The position numbers and the translations under genes were made by a program. A DNA stretch of 64,000 nucleotides, from contig NZ_LFNE01000011.1 of assembly GCF_001045455.1 (NCBI RefSeq), forward strand, positions 62,001 through 126,000. The letters run 5' to 3'. The stretch comes from Chryseobacterium sp. FH2 (GTDB lineage: Bacteria; Bacteroidota; Bacteroidia; Flavobacteriales; Weeksellaceae). The notes beneath the pieces are model-generated. The model saw nothing but the letters and a program-made list of their open reading frames with translations, was not told the origin of the DNA and ran no database searches. Every line of letters starts with the position of its first letter. Position 1 is the stretch's first letter. Positions 17,253-24,916 of this stretch are shown in pieces.

Positions 17253-18515
17253 TTATTCTCCATAAACGTCATGTTGACCGTTCAAAGTATCTTTATTATC
17301 ATTCATTACGCTGTGAAGCTTATCTTTCTGAGCCGGGAAATCTTCAAATAATCCTGAAAGAGCCAATGCTGTGTATACTCTGTTTGAATATTTGTTACCA
17401 ATAGCAACGATAGTCACTTTTGACTTTAACAGATGGGCGAAAACTGAGTTTGTTCCGTGCCACCAGCCGTTATGATAAGTAAGCTTTTCACCATTATCAA
17501 AAATTTTCATTCTGAAGCCTAAGCCGTAGTTATTCATTCCCGCTTTTTCATTACTGTAAGGAGCAAAAACCATTTCCATCAATTCCGGTTTTAGGAAATT
17601 TTTTGAAAACATGGCTTTAGAGAAGTTGTACAAATCTCTTGGCGTGGTGTAAACATTTTTATCTCCATAAACCAAATCTAATCGGTCTAAAGGATATAAT
17701 TTATTTCCTCCATAATAAAAAGACTGTGTTGCAGTCGGAATATCATTTTCCTGGAAAATATAGCTATTATTCATTTTCAACGGCTCAAAAACCATCTCTT
17801 TCATTGCTTGTGGAAAAGAAGTTTTTGTAACTTTTTCAATTAATAAAGCCAACAAAGCGAAATTTGTATTACAATACATGAAACCCGTATCTGTATCCCT
17901 TGCCAAATCCGGTTTATATTTGATAATCATATTCAATATATCCTGATTTGTAATAAATTGTTTTGAAAGTTCCGCAGGAGCCGGCTGAATTTTAGTAATA
18001 AAATATTCGTATTTCGGAAGGCCGCTTCTCTGAGACAACAATGTTTTTACCGTAACATCAGGATAAGGAAATCCCGGGAAAAATTGAGTTAAATGATCAG
18101 TCATTTTTATTTTTCCTGCTTCTATCAATTTCATCATTGCCATGGCAGTCATTGTTTTTGAAACCGAAGCCACATGAAGAGGTGTATTTTTATCAATCGG
18201 AAGTTGATTTCCTTCCCTACCATAGCCTCTATAATTTTCGTACAAAATATCATCCCCTTTTGCCACCAAAATTCCTCCGCTCAAATCACTTCCTTCCCAA
18301 ACTTTTTTATAATATTGATCGATATAACGAACCAGGGAAGCTTTATCTGAAAGCTGATCATCTTCTTTTGTAAAAACTTTACTTAAATCGACATTGCCGT
18401 AATTGGGAAGACTGGTCGTATTTTCAGTTATGGTTTCTTTATTTTCAGATTTATTTTTACAGGAAAAAATGATTAAAAAGGCAGATAAAACAAGTACAAA
18501 ATTACGCATCCTCAT
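17253..18515 (-). CDS. Serine hydrolase, beta-lactamase/PBP4* family, lipoprotein
   Basis: 420 aa. The lipoprotein signal ends LIIFSCKNKS, so the protein is membrane-anchored and periplasmic. The class C beta-lactamase/DD-peptidase fold has the active-site SxxK in VASVSKTMTAMAMM and a Tyr motif in YCNTNF. A C-terminal block LTYHNGWWHGTNS probably replaces the KTG box. It is probably an esterase or peptidase rather than a true beta-lactamase. The ATG at 18515 is chosen, with ATG 18509 also possible; the longer frame needs a TTG at 18524. Confidence 0.87.
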   Translation of the reverse strand: MRMRNFVLVLSAFLIIFSCKNKSENKETITENTTSLPNYGNVDLSKVFTKEDDQLSDKASLVRYIDQYYKKVWEGSDLSGGILVAKGDDILYENYRGYGREGNQLPIDKNTPLHVASVSKTMTAMAMMKLIEAGKIKMTDHLTQFFPGFPYPDVTVKTLLSQRSGLPKYEYFITKIQPAPAELSKQFITNQDILNMIIKYKPDLARDTDTGFMYCNTNFALLALLIEKVTKTSFPQAMKEMVFEPLKMNNSYIFQENDIPTATQSFYYGGNKLYPLDRLDLVYGDKNVYTTPRDLYNFSKAMFSKNFLKPELMEMVFAPYSNEKAGMNNYGLGFRMKIFDNGEKLTYHNGWWHGTNSVFAHLLKSKVTIVAIGNKYSNRVYTALALSGLFEDFPAQKDKLHSVMNDNKDTLNGQHDVYGE

Positions 18516-18656
18516 GAGTTTCAAAAATGAGCGGCAATTTAATAAAACTCAAAATAAATACTAAATATTGAGTGTATATTATGAATTATTTAACATAAAA
18601 TAGTAAAACTGCGCAATTGTAAAATTATTAAACTAAGTCTTTTTAACAAAAAAGCA

Positions 18657-19595
18657 TTAATTTAATGATCCAAAAGATGCTATAATCTTATCAACTATTA
18701 TCTGCGCCAGTTTTTCTTTACTTTGATGCGTCCAACCTGCGATATGAGGAGTAACAATTACTTTTTCTGATTCTAAAAGATATTTTAAGTCTTCATTTTC
18801 AATCTCTAAATTCTCAAAAGAAGATTTTTCATATTCCAAAACATCAAGACAAGCTCCTTTTACCTTTCCAGCCTTTAATGCCTCAACTAAACTTTTAGTT
18901 TCTATATTTTTCCCTCTTGCTGTATTGACGAAATAGAAATCTTTTTTCATATCAGAAATGAAGGGACCGTCAACCAAATAATAAGATTCATCAGTTAAAG
19001 GAATGTGTAAACTTAAAACTTCAGCTTCTTCTTTTAATTCGTCTAAAGTAACCTGCGTAGCATATTCATCAGAAAGATCCGGCAAAATATCATGGAAAAT
19101 GATTTTACAGCCAAACCCTGAAAATCTTTTTGCGGTTGCTTTCCCCATGTTTCCATAGCCTATTAAACCAACAGTTTTACCCAGAAGCTCGTCTCCCCTG
19201 TTTTCTTCACGCAACCAGATTCCGTTTTTTACTTCCTGAGATGCAATAAAAAGCCTGTTCATTAAAATCAACAACATTCCGATTACATGCTCTGCCACAG
19301 AATCTCTGTTTCCCTCAGGAGAATTAATGAGCCGAATTCCTAATTTCTCAGCAATGGGAATATCAATATTTTCCATCCCTGCCCCTACTCTTGCAATGAA
19401 TTTCAAGTTTTTTCCTTTCTCTAAAAAATTTTTATCTAACGGAATTCTGCTCCTGATAATAACACCATCATAATTCTCAATTTTATGGCAAACTTCATCA
19501 TAAGTCGATGTAAAATCTTCTTCCAAAATAAAGTTTTTTGCTAAAAGCTGTTCCGTAATTAAAGGATGGTTTTTATCTAAAAGGAGAATTTTCAT
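18657..19595 (-). CDS. D-2-hydroxyacid dehydrogenase (phosphoglycerate dehydrogenase-like)
   Basis: 312-aa NAD-dependent dehydrogenase. The substrate-domain block is VIIRSRIPLDKNFLEKG. The nucleotide-binding motif GKTVGLIGYGNMGKATAKRF lies at about residues 138-157. Catalytic Arg, Glu and His fall in VNTARGKNIETKSLVEALKA, ACLDVLEYE and VTPHIAGWTHQS. It lacks the ACT regulatory domain of long SerA proteins. 3-Phosphoglycerate is a plausible substrate because Bacteroidota often use such short enzymes for serine synthesis, but no serine gene is adjacent. Confidence 0.87.
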   Translation of the reverse strand: MKILLLDKNHPLITEQLLAKNFILEEDFTSTYDEVCHKIENYDGVIIRSRIPLDKNFLEKGKNLKFIARVGAGMENIDIPIAEKLGIRLINSPEGNRDSVAEHVIGMLLILMNRLFIASQEVKNGIWLREENRGDELLGKTVGLIGYGNMGKATAKRFSGFGCKIIFHDILPDLSDEYATQVTLDELKEEAEVLSLHIPLTDESYYLVDGPFISDMKKDFYFVNTARGKNIETKSLVEALKAGKVKGACLDVLEYEKSSFENLEIENEDLKYLLESEKVIVTPHIAGWTHQSKEKLAQIIVDKIIASFGSLN

Positions 19596-19649
19596 TTTTC
19601 AAAGAATTTAAATTGTAACGAAATTTTTTCAAAAAGCTATTAAAAGAAA

Positions 19650-19702
19650 AAATGCTTTTAAACCCGCAAGATATTAACACTTAGCACAGATTAAAAGCAT
19701 CT
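19650..19702 (-). terminator. Terminator after the thioesterase gene
   Basis: On the minus strand, ATGCTTTTAA pairs with TTAAAAGCAT across a loop of about 30 nt and is followed by TTTTTTCTTTT. The long loop makes it weaker than a classic hairpin. Confidence 0.5.
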
Positions 19703-19721
19703 TTATTTTAAAATATTACAT

Positions 19722-20264
19722 TTATTTTTTATCTTTCGTTGGCTCTTGTGGCTCTTGGAAAAGCTTTTTAAGCTCTACAGATTCCAACGGTTTCATTCTT
19801 CCTGAAAGAATTAACGAAAGTTCTTTTCTTCTGAATGCTGCCGCATATCTTTCTTTTTCCTCTTCCGTTTCAGGAACCATTTCAGGAATTGGAATAGGCC
19901 TGTTGAATTCATCAACTGCTACGAATGTATAAATTCCGGCATTTGTGTGAATTTTCTTTTGGTTAATCGGGTCATCCAGCCAAACATCTACATATACTTC
20001 CATTGAAGTAGAGAATGCTCTGGAAACTTTAGATTCCAACACCACCACTCCACCTTCAGGAATCGGATGGTTGAAAGAAACATGGTTCACAGAAGCCGTT
20101 ACAACCCTTCTTTCGCAATGTCTTGCTGCCGAAATAGATGCACAGCGATCCATTTTTGCTAAAAGTTCACCGCCAAAAAGATTTCTCAAAGAATTTGTCT
20201 CGTTCGGAAGAACTATATTAGTCATAATTGTCAGAGATTCTGACGCCTTTTTTATTTTTGCCAT
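19722..20264 (-). CDS. Acyl-CoA thioesterase, hotdog fold
   Basis: 180 aa. YciA/BACH-like thioesterase that cleaves acyl-CoA to free acid and CoA. The core block NETNSLRNLFGGELLAKMDR (about residues 20-39) carries the catalytic Asp, and ASVNHVSFNHPIPEGG follows. The C-terminal tail is charged. It begins with the base directly after the stop of the HU-domain gene, so the two share a transcript. Substrate chain length cannot be inferred. Confidence 0.9.
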   Translation of the reverse strand: MAKIKKASESLTIMTNIVLPNETNSLRNLFGGELLAKMDRCASISAARHCERRVVTASVNHVSFNHPIPEGGVVVLESKVSRAFSTSMEVYVDVWLDDPINQKKIHTNAGIYTFVAVDEFNRPIPIPEMVPETEEEKERYAAAFRRKELSLILSGRMKPLESVELKKLFQEPQEPTKDKK

Positions 20265-21020
20265 CTACTTCTTAGTATTGTTAATTGGAGCCGCAGGAGT
20301 TTTTACATTTTGCAGAGCAGGTTTTATGATAGAATCTTTTTTCAAAGAATCCGCGACTTTCATCATGGTAGAATCAGTCGCAGTTTTCACGGTATCTACT
20401 ACTACGACTTTTGGTTTATTTAGTTCAGCTTTAATAGAATCTTTCTCTTTTTGAAAAGATTGATTTCCGAAAAGAAGTTCAGGAGTGGTAATCGCCAGAT
20501 ATACAATTACTGCAACAGGAATCACAATAAGTAGAATCCATAAAAGAGATGTCGCAAACTTATACTGTTTCTTCGGATTTTCAGAGGTTCCTATTTTTTC
20601 GTTGTTTTTGATGTCAGAAAATTTTATTTCTTCCAATCCGTAAAAATCAGGATGCCCGGATTCTATTCTGTTTCCATTAAAATGAGTTTCTGAATCCTCA
20701 ACAGTAATTGTTCCAAGATTCGGAATTTCCAAAATATGATCTGCCTGGATCTTTTTTTTCCAAAAATCTGTCTGAATCTTCAAATCGTTCTTTGAAGCTT
20801 CTAAAGACATCTGTTTTTGACTGCTAATAAAAGCGGCAAGATCATCAGATTGCATCTCATAATCAGGAAAAAAAGTAATTTTTCTCGCAGGCGGAAGAAT
20901 ACTTCCGTTCTCAGAATTGATAATCGCTTTGGAATTTTCCAGAGAAAACACACCGAAACCCGGAACTGTAACAGTCCCAAATTGTTTCAGATATTCTAAA
21001 ATGTAAGCTGAAATATTCAT
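20265..21020 (-). CDS. HU-CCDC81-domain membrane protein
   Basis: 251 aa. The N-terminal half has two HU-like repeats of the Bacteroidota HU-CCDC81 type. The first (residues 1-57) begins MNISAYILEYLKQFGTVTVP and continues GFGVFSLENSKAIINS. The second ends with HILEIPNLGTITVEDSETHF (about 95-114). One membrane helix follows at about residues 152-173 (SLLWILLIVIPVAVIVYLAI), then a Lys/Pro-rich periplasmic tail with no SPOR domain. Relatives are proposed to link nucleoid or peptidoglycan to the envelope, but the function is unproven. A TAAATTTG element at 21035-21028 would give an almost leaderless message. Confidence 0.82.
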   Translation of the reverse strand: MNISAYILEYLKQFGTVTVPGFGVFSLENSKAIINSENGSILPPARKITFFPDYEMQSDDLAAFISSQKQMSLEASKNDLKIQTDFWKKKIQADHILEIPNLGTITVEDSETHFNGNRIESGHPDFYGLEEIKFSDIKNNEKIGTSENPKKQYKFATSLLWILLIVIPVAVIVYLAITTPELLFGNQSFQKEKDSIKAELNKPKVVVVDTVKTATDSTMMKVADSLKKDSIIKPALQNVKTPAAPINNTKK

Positions 21021-21348
21021 TTAGTGGCAAATTTATAACTTTTTCGTGACTTTTTGCAGCATTTATTTTTACAAAAAGATTTAAAAATATATTAATTAAA
21101 ACTACATTTTTCAAGATTTAATACATTAATTCTGATATTCCTTTTGCTTTTTTAATTTTTAGCAGTAAAAATCACTTTCTTCGTTATAAAATATGTAATT
21201 CAATTCATTATTCTTTTTTTAAATATTTCATAATTTTTGAGCTGATTTTCAAACAATACGTAAAATAAAAAGACTGCCGAAGCAGCCTTAAAAAAAACTT
21301 AAACTAACATTTTACTTTATAATAAGTATAAAACATTTATAATGAATG
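21021..21348. other. Gene-free stretch (328 bp)
   Basis: A very AT-rich spacer between the TonB-dependent receptor and the HU-domain gene, both on the minus strand. It holds the receptor terminator at 21266-21297 and the upstream region of the HU-domain gene. I see no open frame, tRNA or repeat in the rest. Confidence 0.6.
21266..21297 (-). terminator. Terminator of the TonB-dependent receptor gene
   Basis: On the minus strand, AAGGCTGC-TTCG-GCAGTCTT is a stem with a stable UUCG tetraloop, followed by TTTTTATTTTA. It lies about 50 bp after the stop. Confidence 0.75.
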
Positions 21349-23466
21349 CTATTGAATTTTCCAGCTGATTCCAAACATAAAATTTGTTCCAGCCTGAGAA
21401 AAATAATATGGTTCCCCATCATAAACTGCCCCATTATTCACATATTTTTTATTAAAAATATTATTTACCAATAATTTCAGTGCGATATCATTATTTTTAA
21501 TCTTAAACTGATATTGTGCATTAAAATCTGTAAGCAGATAATCTTTCAATTCTAAATTTTTGTCCTCTGTATTATCCAGATATTGCTTTCCTACATATTG
21601 ATTCATCAAAGCAAACTGGAAACTTTCATTTGGACTAAATTTTAATCCTAAATTGGCAATCACATCCGGTGAAAACGAAATCTGTGTGTTGCCAAGATCT
21701 TTAACTTCTGTTTCGTTTTCAATTTTGAAATCTAAATTTCTGTTGTTGCTGAAACTTACATTTCCTGTCAGTTCCCATTGCTTTGAAAGTTTTGCTAAAG
21801 CGCCCAATTCGATCCCGCTTCTGTAACTTTTTCCGGAATTGGTCCTGATAAAAGCCCCCACATTATTCAATTCACCATTTAAGACCAACTGATTGACATA
21901 ATACATATAATATAAATTCGCAGTAAAGGATACCACTCCGAATTGCTTCTCAATCCCCGCTTCAAAATCATGAAGTTTTTCTGCTTTTACATCATTATTT
22001 GCCAATAAATCATCTCTGTTTGGTTCGCGATGAGCATGCGCATAAGAAATAAAGATTTTACCCGTCGGAATTTTATAGTTTATACCTGCTTTCGGATTAA
22101 AAAACAGCCAATTTTTGTTCAAATTTGCACCTTCATCATCTCCAGCAGTAATAATTCTTGTGTCATAATCAACATTTCTTAACTGCAAATCTCCGAAAAA
22201 TTCAAAATCCCGGACTCTTATCAAAGCCTTTGCAAATCCAGAAACTTCATTTTTCACAGAACGGTTCCTGTAATATTCGTGTTCGTCAATCTGAGGAAGA
22301 AAAACTCCGGTTACATTTCCAAAATGCCTTCCGTAATACTGATTGGCAACAGCTCCGAAATTAACATCAAGGATTCCCAATTTCCCGTAAAGCGTAGAGA
22401 CAATTCCGTAAAAATCATTATTCAACCATTTTTTTCTGATAAAATCTGTGCGTGATAATGTTTGTGTACCATCAATAAAATCCGGGAGATTATATTTTGA
22501 AAATTTCGCATCCTGCTTATAATTTTCGTAATATCCCTTTCCTTTTGTATAGTGTAAAGTAGTTTCTAAATTCCATTTCTCATTGAACTTTTGTTCCCAC
22601 AGCAACTGATAATGGTTTTGTTTATAATTATCTGTTTCATTATCATAAAATCCAACTATATTTTCCCAGTTTGAGTCATAAATTGCTCCGGAAATATTGA
22701 ATTTCGGGTCTGTCTCCCAAGTTTTTCTATCAATTCCGTTCCAGGCCTGATACGTTTTTTCTTTTCCTCCGAAAGCCATTAAGCGGATTTTTGTTTTACC
22801 TTCTTCAAACAGAGCTGTAAAGTTGTATGAATTAAGCTTAGATGATGCCCTGTCAATATACCCGTCAGAATTAATGTGTGTATATCTTCCCATCACTGAA
22901 AGTCGGTTTCCCAAAAACTTTCCGGAGCCAATTTCCGCAGAGTATTTATAGGTATTGAACGAACCATAACTATCATCTGTTTTAAAATAAAACTTCTCTT
23001 CAGGATCTTTGGAAAGAACATTAATACTGGCTCCAAATGCGGCAGCTCCGTTATTGGAAGTCCCTACACCTCTCTGAATTAAAATTTGTGAAGCAGAACT
23101 TGTCAAATCCGGCACATTTACGAAAAATGTTCCCTGACTTTCGGAATCATTGTACGGAACGCCATTCATCATGACATTGATTGCACTCCCGGCAACTCCA
23201 CGGATTCTGAAACCCGTGTATCCAACACCATTTCCAGCATCGGAAGTAGAAATTATGGAAGTTTGATTTTTAAGTAAAATAGGTAAATCCTGTCCTAGAT
23301 TTTTACTGTCTAAATCTTTCTGAACATTGATAATTTCTTTAGCGACAGGAAGTCTTTTGGTAAAATTAATAGCTTCAATTTCCTTTATTTTTAAGGAATC
23401 TGTATTTTGCGCCTGCAAAAAAGCGAAAGAGCCAACGGTAAGCCCTAAAAAAAATAATCCTTTCAT
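21349..23466 (-). CDS. TonB-dependent receptor, probable thiamine/TPP uptake
   Basis: 705-aa outer-membrane receptor. The signal peptide covers residues 1-19 (ending FAFLQAQ). The plug domain (about residues 45-150) includes GFRIRGVAGSAINVMMNGVP and LIQRGVGTSNNGAAAFGASI. A 22-strand barrel follows with the NPKAGINYKIPTGKIFISYA block, and the protein ends in an aromatic-rich last strand (FMFGISWKIQ). The N-terminus carries no carboxypeptidase-like domain. The gene has a TPP riboswitch in its leader, which points to import of thiamine, its phosphates or precursors across the outer membrane. Energy would come from TonB-ExbBD encoded elsewhere. The substrate is inferred from regulation only. Confidence 0.9.
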   Translation of the reverse strand: MKGLFFLGLTVGSFAFLQAQNTDSLKIKEIEAINFTKRLPVAKEIINVQKDLDSKNLGQDLPILLKNQTSIISTSDAGNGVGYTGFRIRGVAGSAINVMMNGVPYNDSESQGTFFVNVPDLTSSASQILIQRGVGTSNNGAAAFGASINVLSKDPEEKFYFKTDDSYGSFNTYKYSAEIGSGKFLGNRLSVMGRYTHINSDGYIDRASSKLNSYNFTALFEEGKTKIRLMAFGGKEKTYQAWNGIDRKTWETDPKFNISGAIYDSNWENIVGFYDNETDNYKQNHYQLLWEQKFNEKWNLETTLHYTKGKGYYENYKQDAKFSKYNLPDFIDGTQTLSRTDFIRKKWLNNDFYGIVSTLYGKLGILDVNFGAVANQYYGRHFGNVTGVFLPQIDEHEYYRNRSVKNEVSGFAKALIRVRDFEFFGDLQLRNVDYDTRIITAGDDEGANLNKNWLFFNPKAGINYKIPTGKIFISYAHAHREPNRDDLLANNDVKAEKLHDFEAGIEKQFGVVSFTANLYYMYYVNQLVLNGELNNVGAFIRTNSGKSYRSGIELGALAKLSKQWELTGNVSFSNNRNLDFKIENETEVKDLGNTQISFSPDVIANLGLKFSPNESFQFALMNQYVGKQYLDNTEDKNLELKDYLLTDFNAQYQFKIKNNDIALKLLVNNIFNKKYVNNGAVYDGEPYYFSQAGTNFMFGISWKIQ

Positions 23467-23579
23467 TCTATAAATTTTTAAAATTTAATGAATAAAAGGG
23501 GCGGATTATGACGAATCATGAGTAAATTGGTAATAAGTAATGTTTTGATGATTATTCATTGCTGATTACCTATGCTCAT

Positions 23580-23658
23580 TTTTAATTTCCCTAAACAGCA
23601 TTATCTGTTCCAGGTTCATTGGGTATAATCTCAGCTTGTTACAGCACCCCTTTATTTC
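23580..23658 (-). ncRNA. TPP (thi-box) riboswitch upstream of the receptor gene
   Basis: On the minus strand the conserved blocks appear in order: GGGGTGCTGT, GCTGAGA, ACCC, GAACCTG, GATAATGC and TAGGGA. This is the THI-element consensus. The aptamer ends 114 nt before the receptor ATG. Between them, GGTAAT and ATTACC (also ATGAG and CTCAT) can form a further stem that may be the expression platform. Confidence 0.93.
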
Positions 23659-23695
23659 AGCCGCGAAATTACGAAAAATATATTAGTGAAGCAAT

Positions 23696-24463
23696 TTAAT
23701 AAGCTTTGTTATGAGAATCAATATAATAATAGTTTTTCCCGTCTTTTGAAACCTCAAACATTTTACCCAATTTCCAACTGAAGTTTCTCTTTATATCATC
23801 ATATTCAAAAGGGATAATAATCTTATTATTGATGTCAATCACTCCAAAACGATCATTTTTAGAAGCAACAATCATCGGATCTGAAACATCGTCCCCTTCC
23901 ATAATGTGAAGATATTCGTATTGGGGATAAACCTGATAGTCTCTATAATCTTCTGCGTTTACAAATTTTGCCTTTTCAATAATGCCGTAAAATCCGTTTT
24001 TGACATAAGCCTGATATTCTTGTTGTTTAAATTCAATTTGACATTTCCCTAAGTCTGAATTTTTATATTGATAAACTTTTTTTCCATTCTTATCTATTCG
24101 GTAAGAAATCAAATCTTTTTCCACTGTTCCGTATTCTTTTGTTCCAAATTTTCGGACTTTTTCGTTGGGGGAGTTTAAAAGATTACAATCTTCGTAGAAA
24201 AAAACAGCAATATGATATTCCGGCTGAATGACAAATTTTCCTTTTTGATTAATATATCCAAATTTTCCATCTTTCTTTTTGGGAATTAAAACAGGAAGCT
24301 CATCATTAATAATATCTAAATCCGGATTTGGCTTATACCCCTGCAATGGCTTTTTGACAGCAACTTTAGAAATATTTTTAATGGGATTTTTTTTCACAGA
24401 TTTTGCCTGAGAAAAAGTAAAAATCGAAATAAATAAACATAAAAGCTGAACAGCATTTTTCAT
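23696..24463 (-). CDS. WG-repeat-containing secreted protein
   Basis: 255 aa. The signal peptide at residues 1-20 ends FTFSQAK. A WG/KWG-type repeat is visible as KKDGKFGYINQKGKFVIQPE (about residues 62-81). Related, more diverged units are KNGFYGIIEKAKFVN and NDRFGVIDINNKIIIPFEYD. Such repeats form beta-propeller-like scaffolds and the function is unknown. ATG 24463 (MKNAVQLLC) is preferred over ATG 24472 because it starts the signal peptide and leaves a leader after the -7 element. Confidence 0.83.
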   Translation of the reverse strand: MKNAVQLLCLFISIFTFSQAKSVKKNPIKNISKVAVKKPLQGYKPNPDLDIINDELPVLIPKKKDGKFGYINQKGKFVIQPEYHIAVFFYEDCNLLNSPNEKVRKFGTKEYGTVEKDLISYRIDKNGKKVYQYKNSDLGKCQIEFKQQEYQAYVKNGFYGIIEKAKFVNAEDYRDYQVYPQYEYLHIMEGDDVSDPMIVASKNDRFGVIDINNKIIIPFEYDDIKRNFSWKLGKMFEVSKDGKNYYYIDSHNKAY

Positions 24464-24479
24464 AATCACCATTTGTTTG

Positions 24480-24499
24480 CAAAAATACAGCCAAAAATA
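24480..24499 (-). promoter_or_regulatory. Tandem -7 elements upstream of the WG-repeat gene
   Basis: TATTTTTG occurs twice on the minus strand (24499-24492 and 24487-24480). Both match TAnnTTTG. No clear TTG is seen at -33. Confidence 0.35.
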
Positions 24500-24585
24500 G
24501 AAAATATAAAATTCATATTTATAAAGAATCTAAATAATTTCGAGTATAAAAAATATTAAAAATCCGTAAATTTGGGAACATTTTT

Positions 24586-24745
24586 AAGTGTTTGATAATC
24601 TAAAACGTTTTGGAGATATGATTTTTGGTATTGTTATTATCAAAAAAGTGTACAAATGTTACCCAAAAAGCGTTTTTGTAATTAAGACAAATCGCGGGCA
24701 AACCACTTACACTTCCGAAAAATCATATACTTAACTTTTAAAACG
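24586..24745 (+). ncRNA. Candidate structured leader RNA upstream of acnB
   Basis: This part of the 444-bp gap before acnB (24473-24916) holds nested inverted repeats. CGTTTT (24606-24611) pairs with AAAACG (24740-24745). ATATGATTTTT (24616-24626) pairs with AAAAATCATAT (24718-24728). AAGTGTA (24646-24652) pairs with TACACTT (24708-24714). CAAAAA-GCG-TTTTTG (24664-24678) forms an inner hairpin. A competing stem joins TTTGATAAT (24591-24599) to ATTATCAAA (24636-24644). A TAAATTTG element at 24567-24574 could start the RNA near 24581. The rest of the gap (24746-24916) shows only AT-rich sequence. The family is not recognised. Confidence 0.45.
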
Positions 24746-24916
24746 GAACATTATCTTATATTGTAAATGAAGTAGATTATGTTGTCATTACTACAGTCGT
24801 TTTTTTGCGGCAGATTTAAATAATTTTATTGTAAATTAAACACTGTTAAGAAAAAAATGACAGGATATAAACAACTGCTAAAATCTACCTTTTAAATTGA
24901 AAAGACTTCTATTATT

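Noticed and set aside
17253..18515. Serine hydrolase as an antibiotic-resistance beta-lactamase
   Set aside because: Lipoprotein form and divergent third motif fit the broad esterase/peptidase family; no evidence of beta-lactam activity.
24857..24895. 12-codon frame MTGYKQLLKSTF upstream of acnB
   Set aside because: Too short and without support; could be a leader peptide, but there is no run of regulatory codons.
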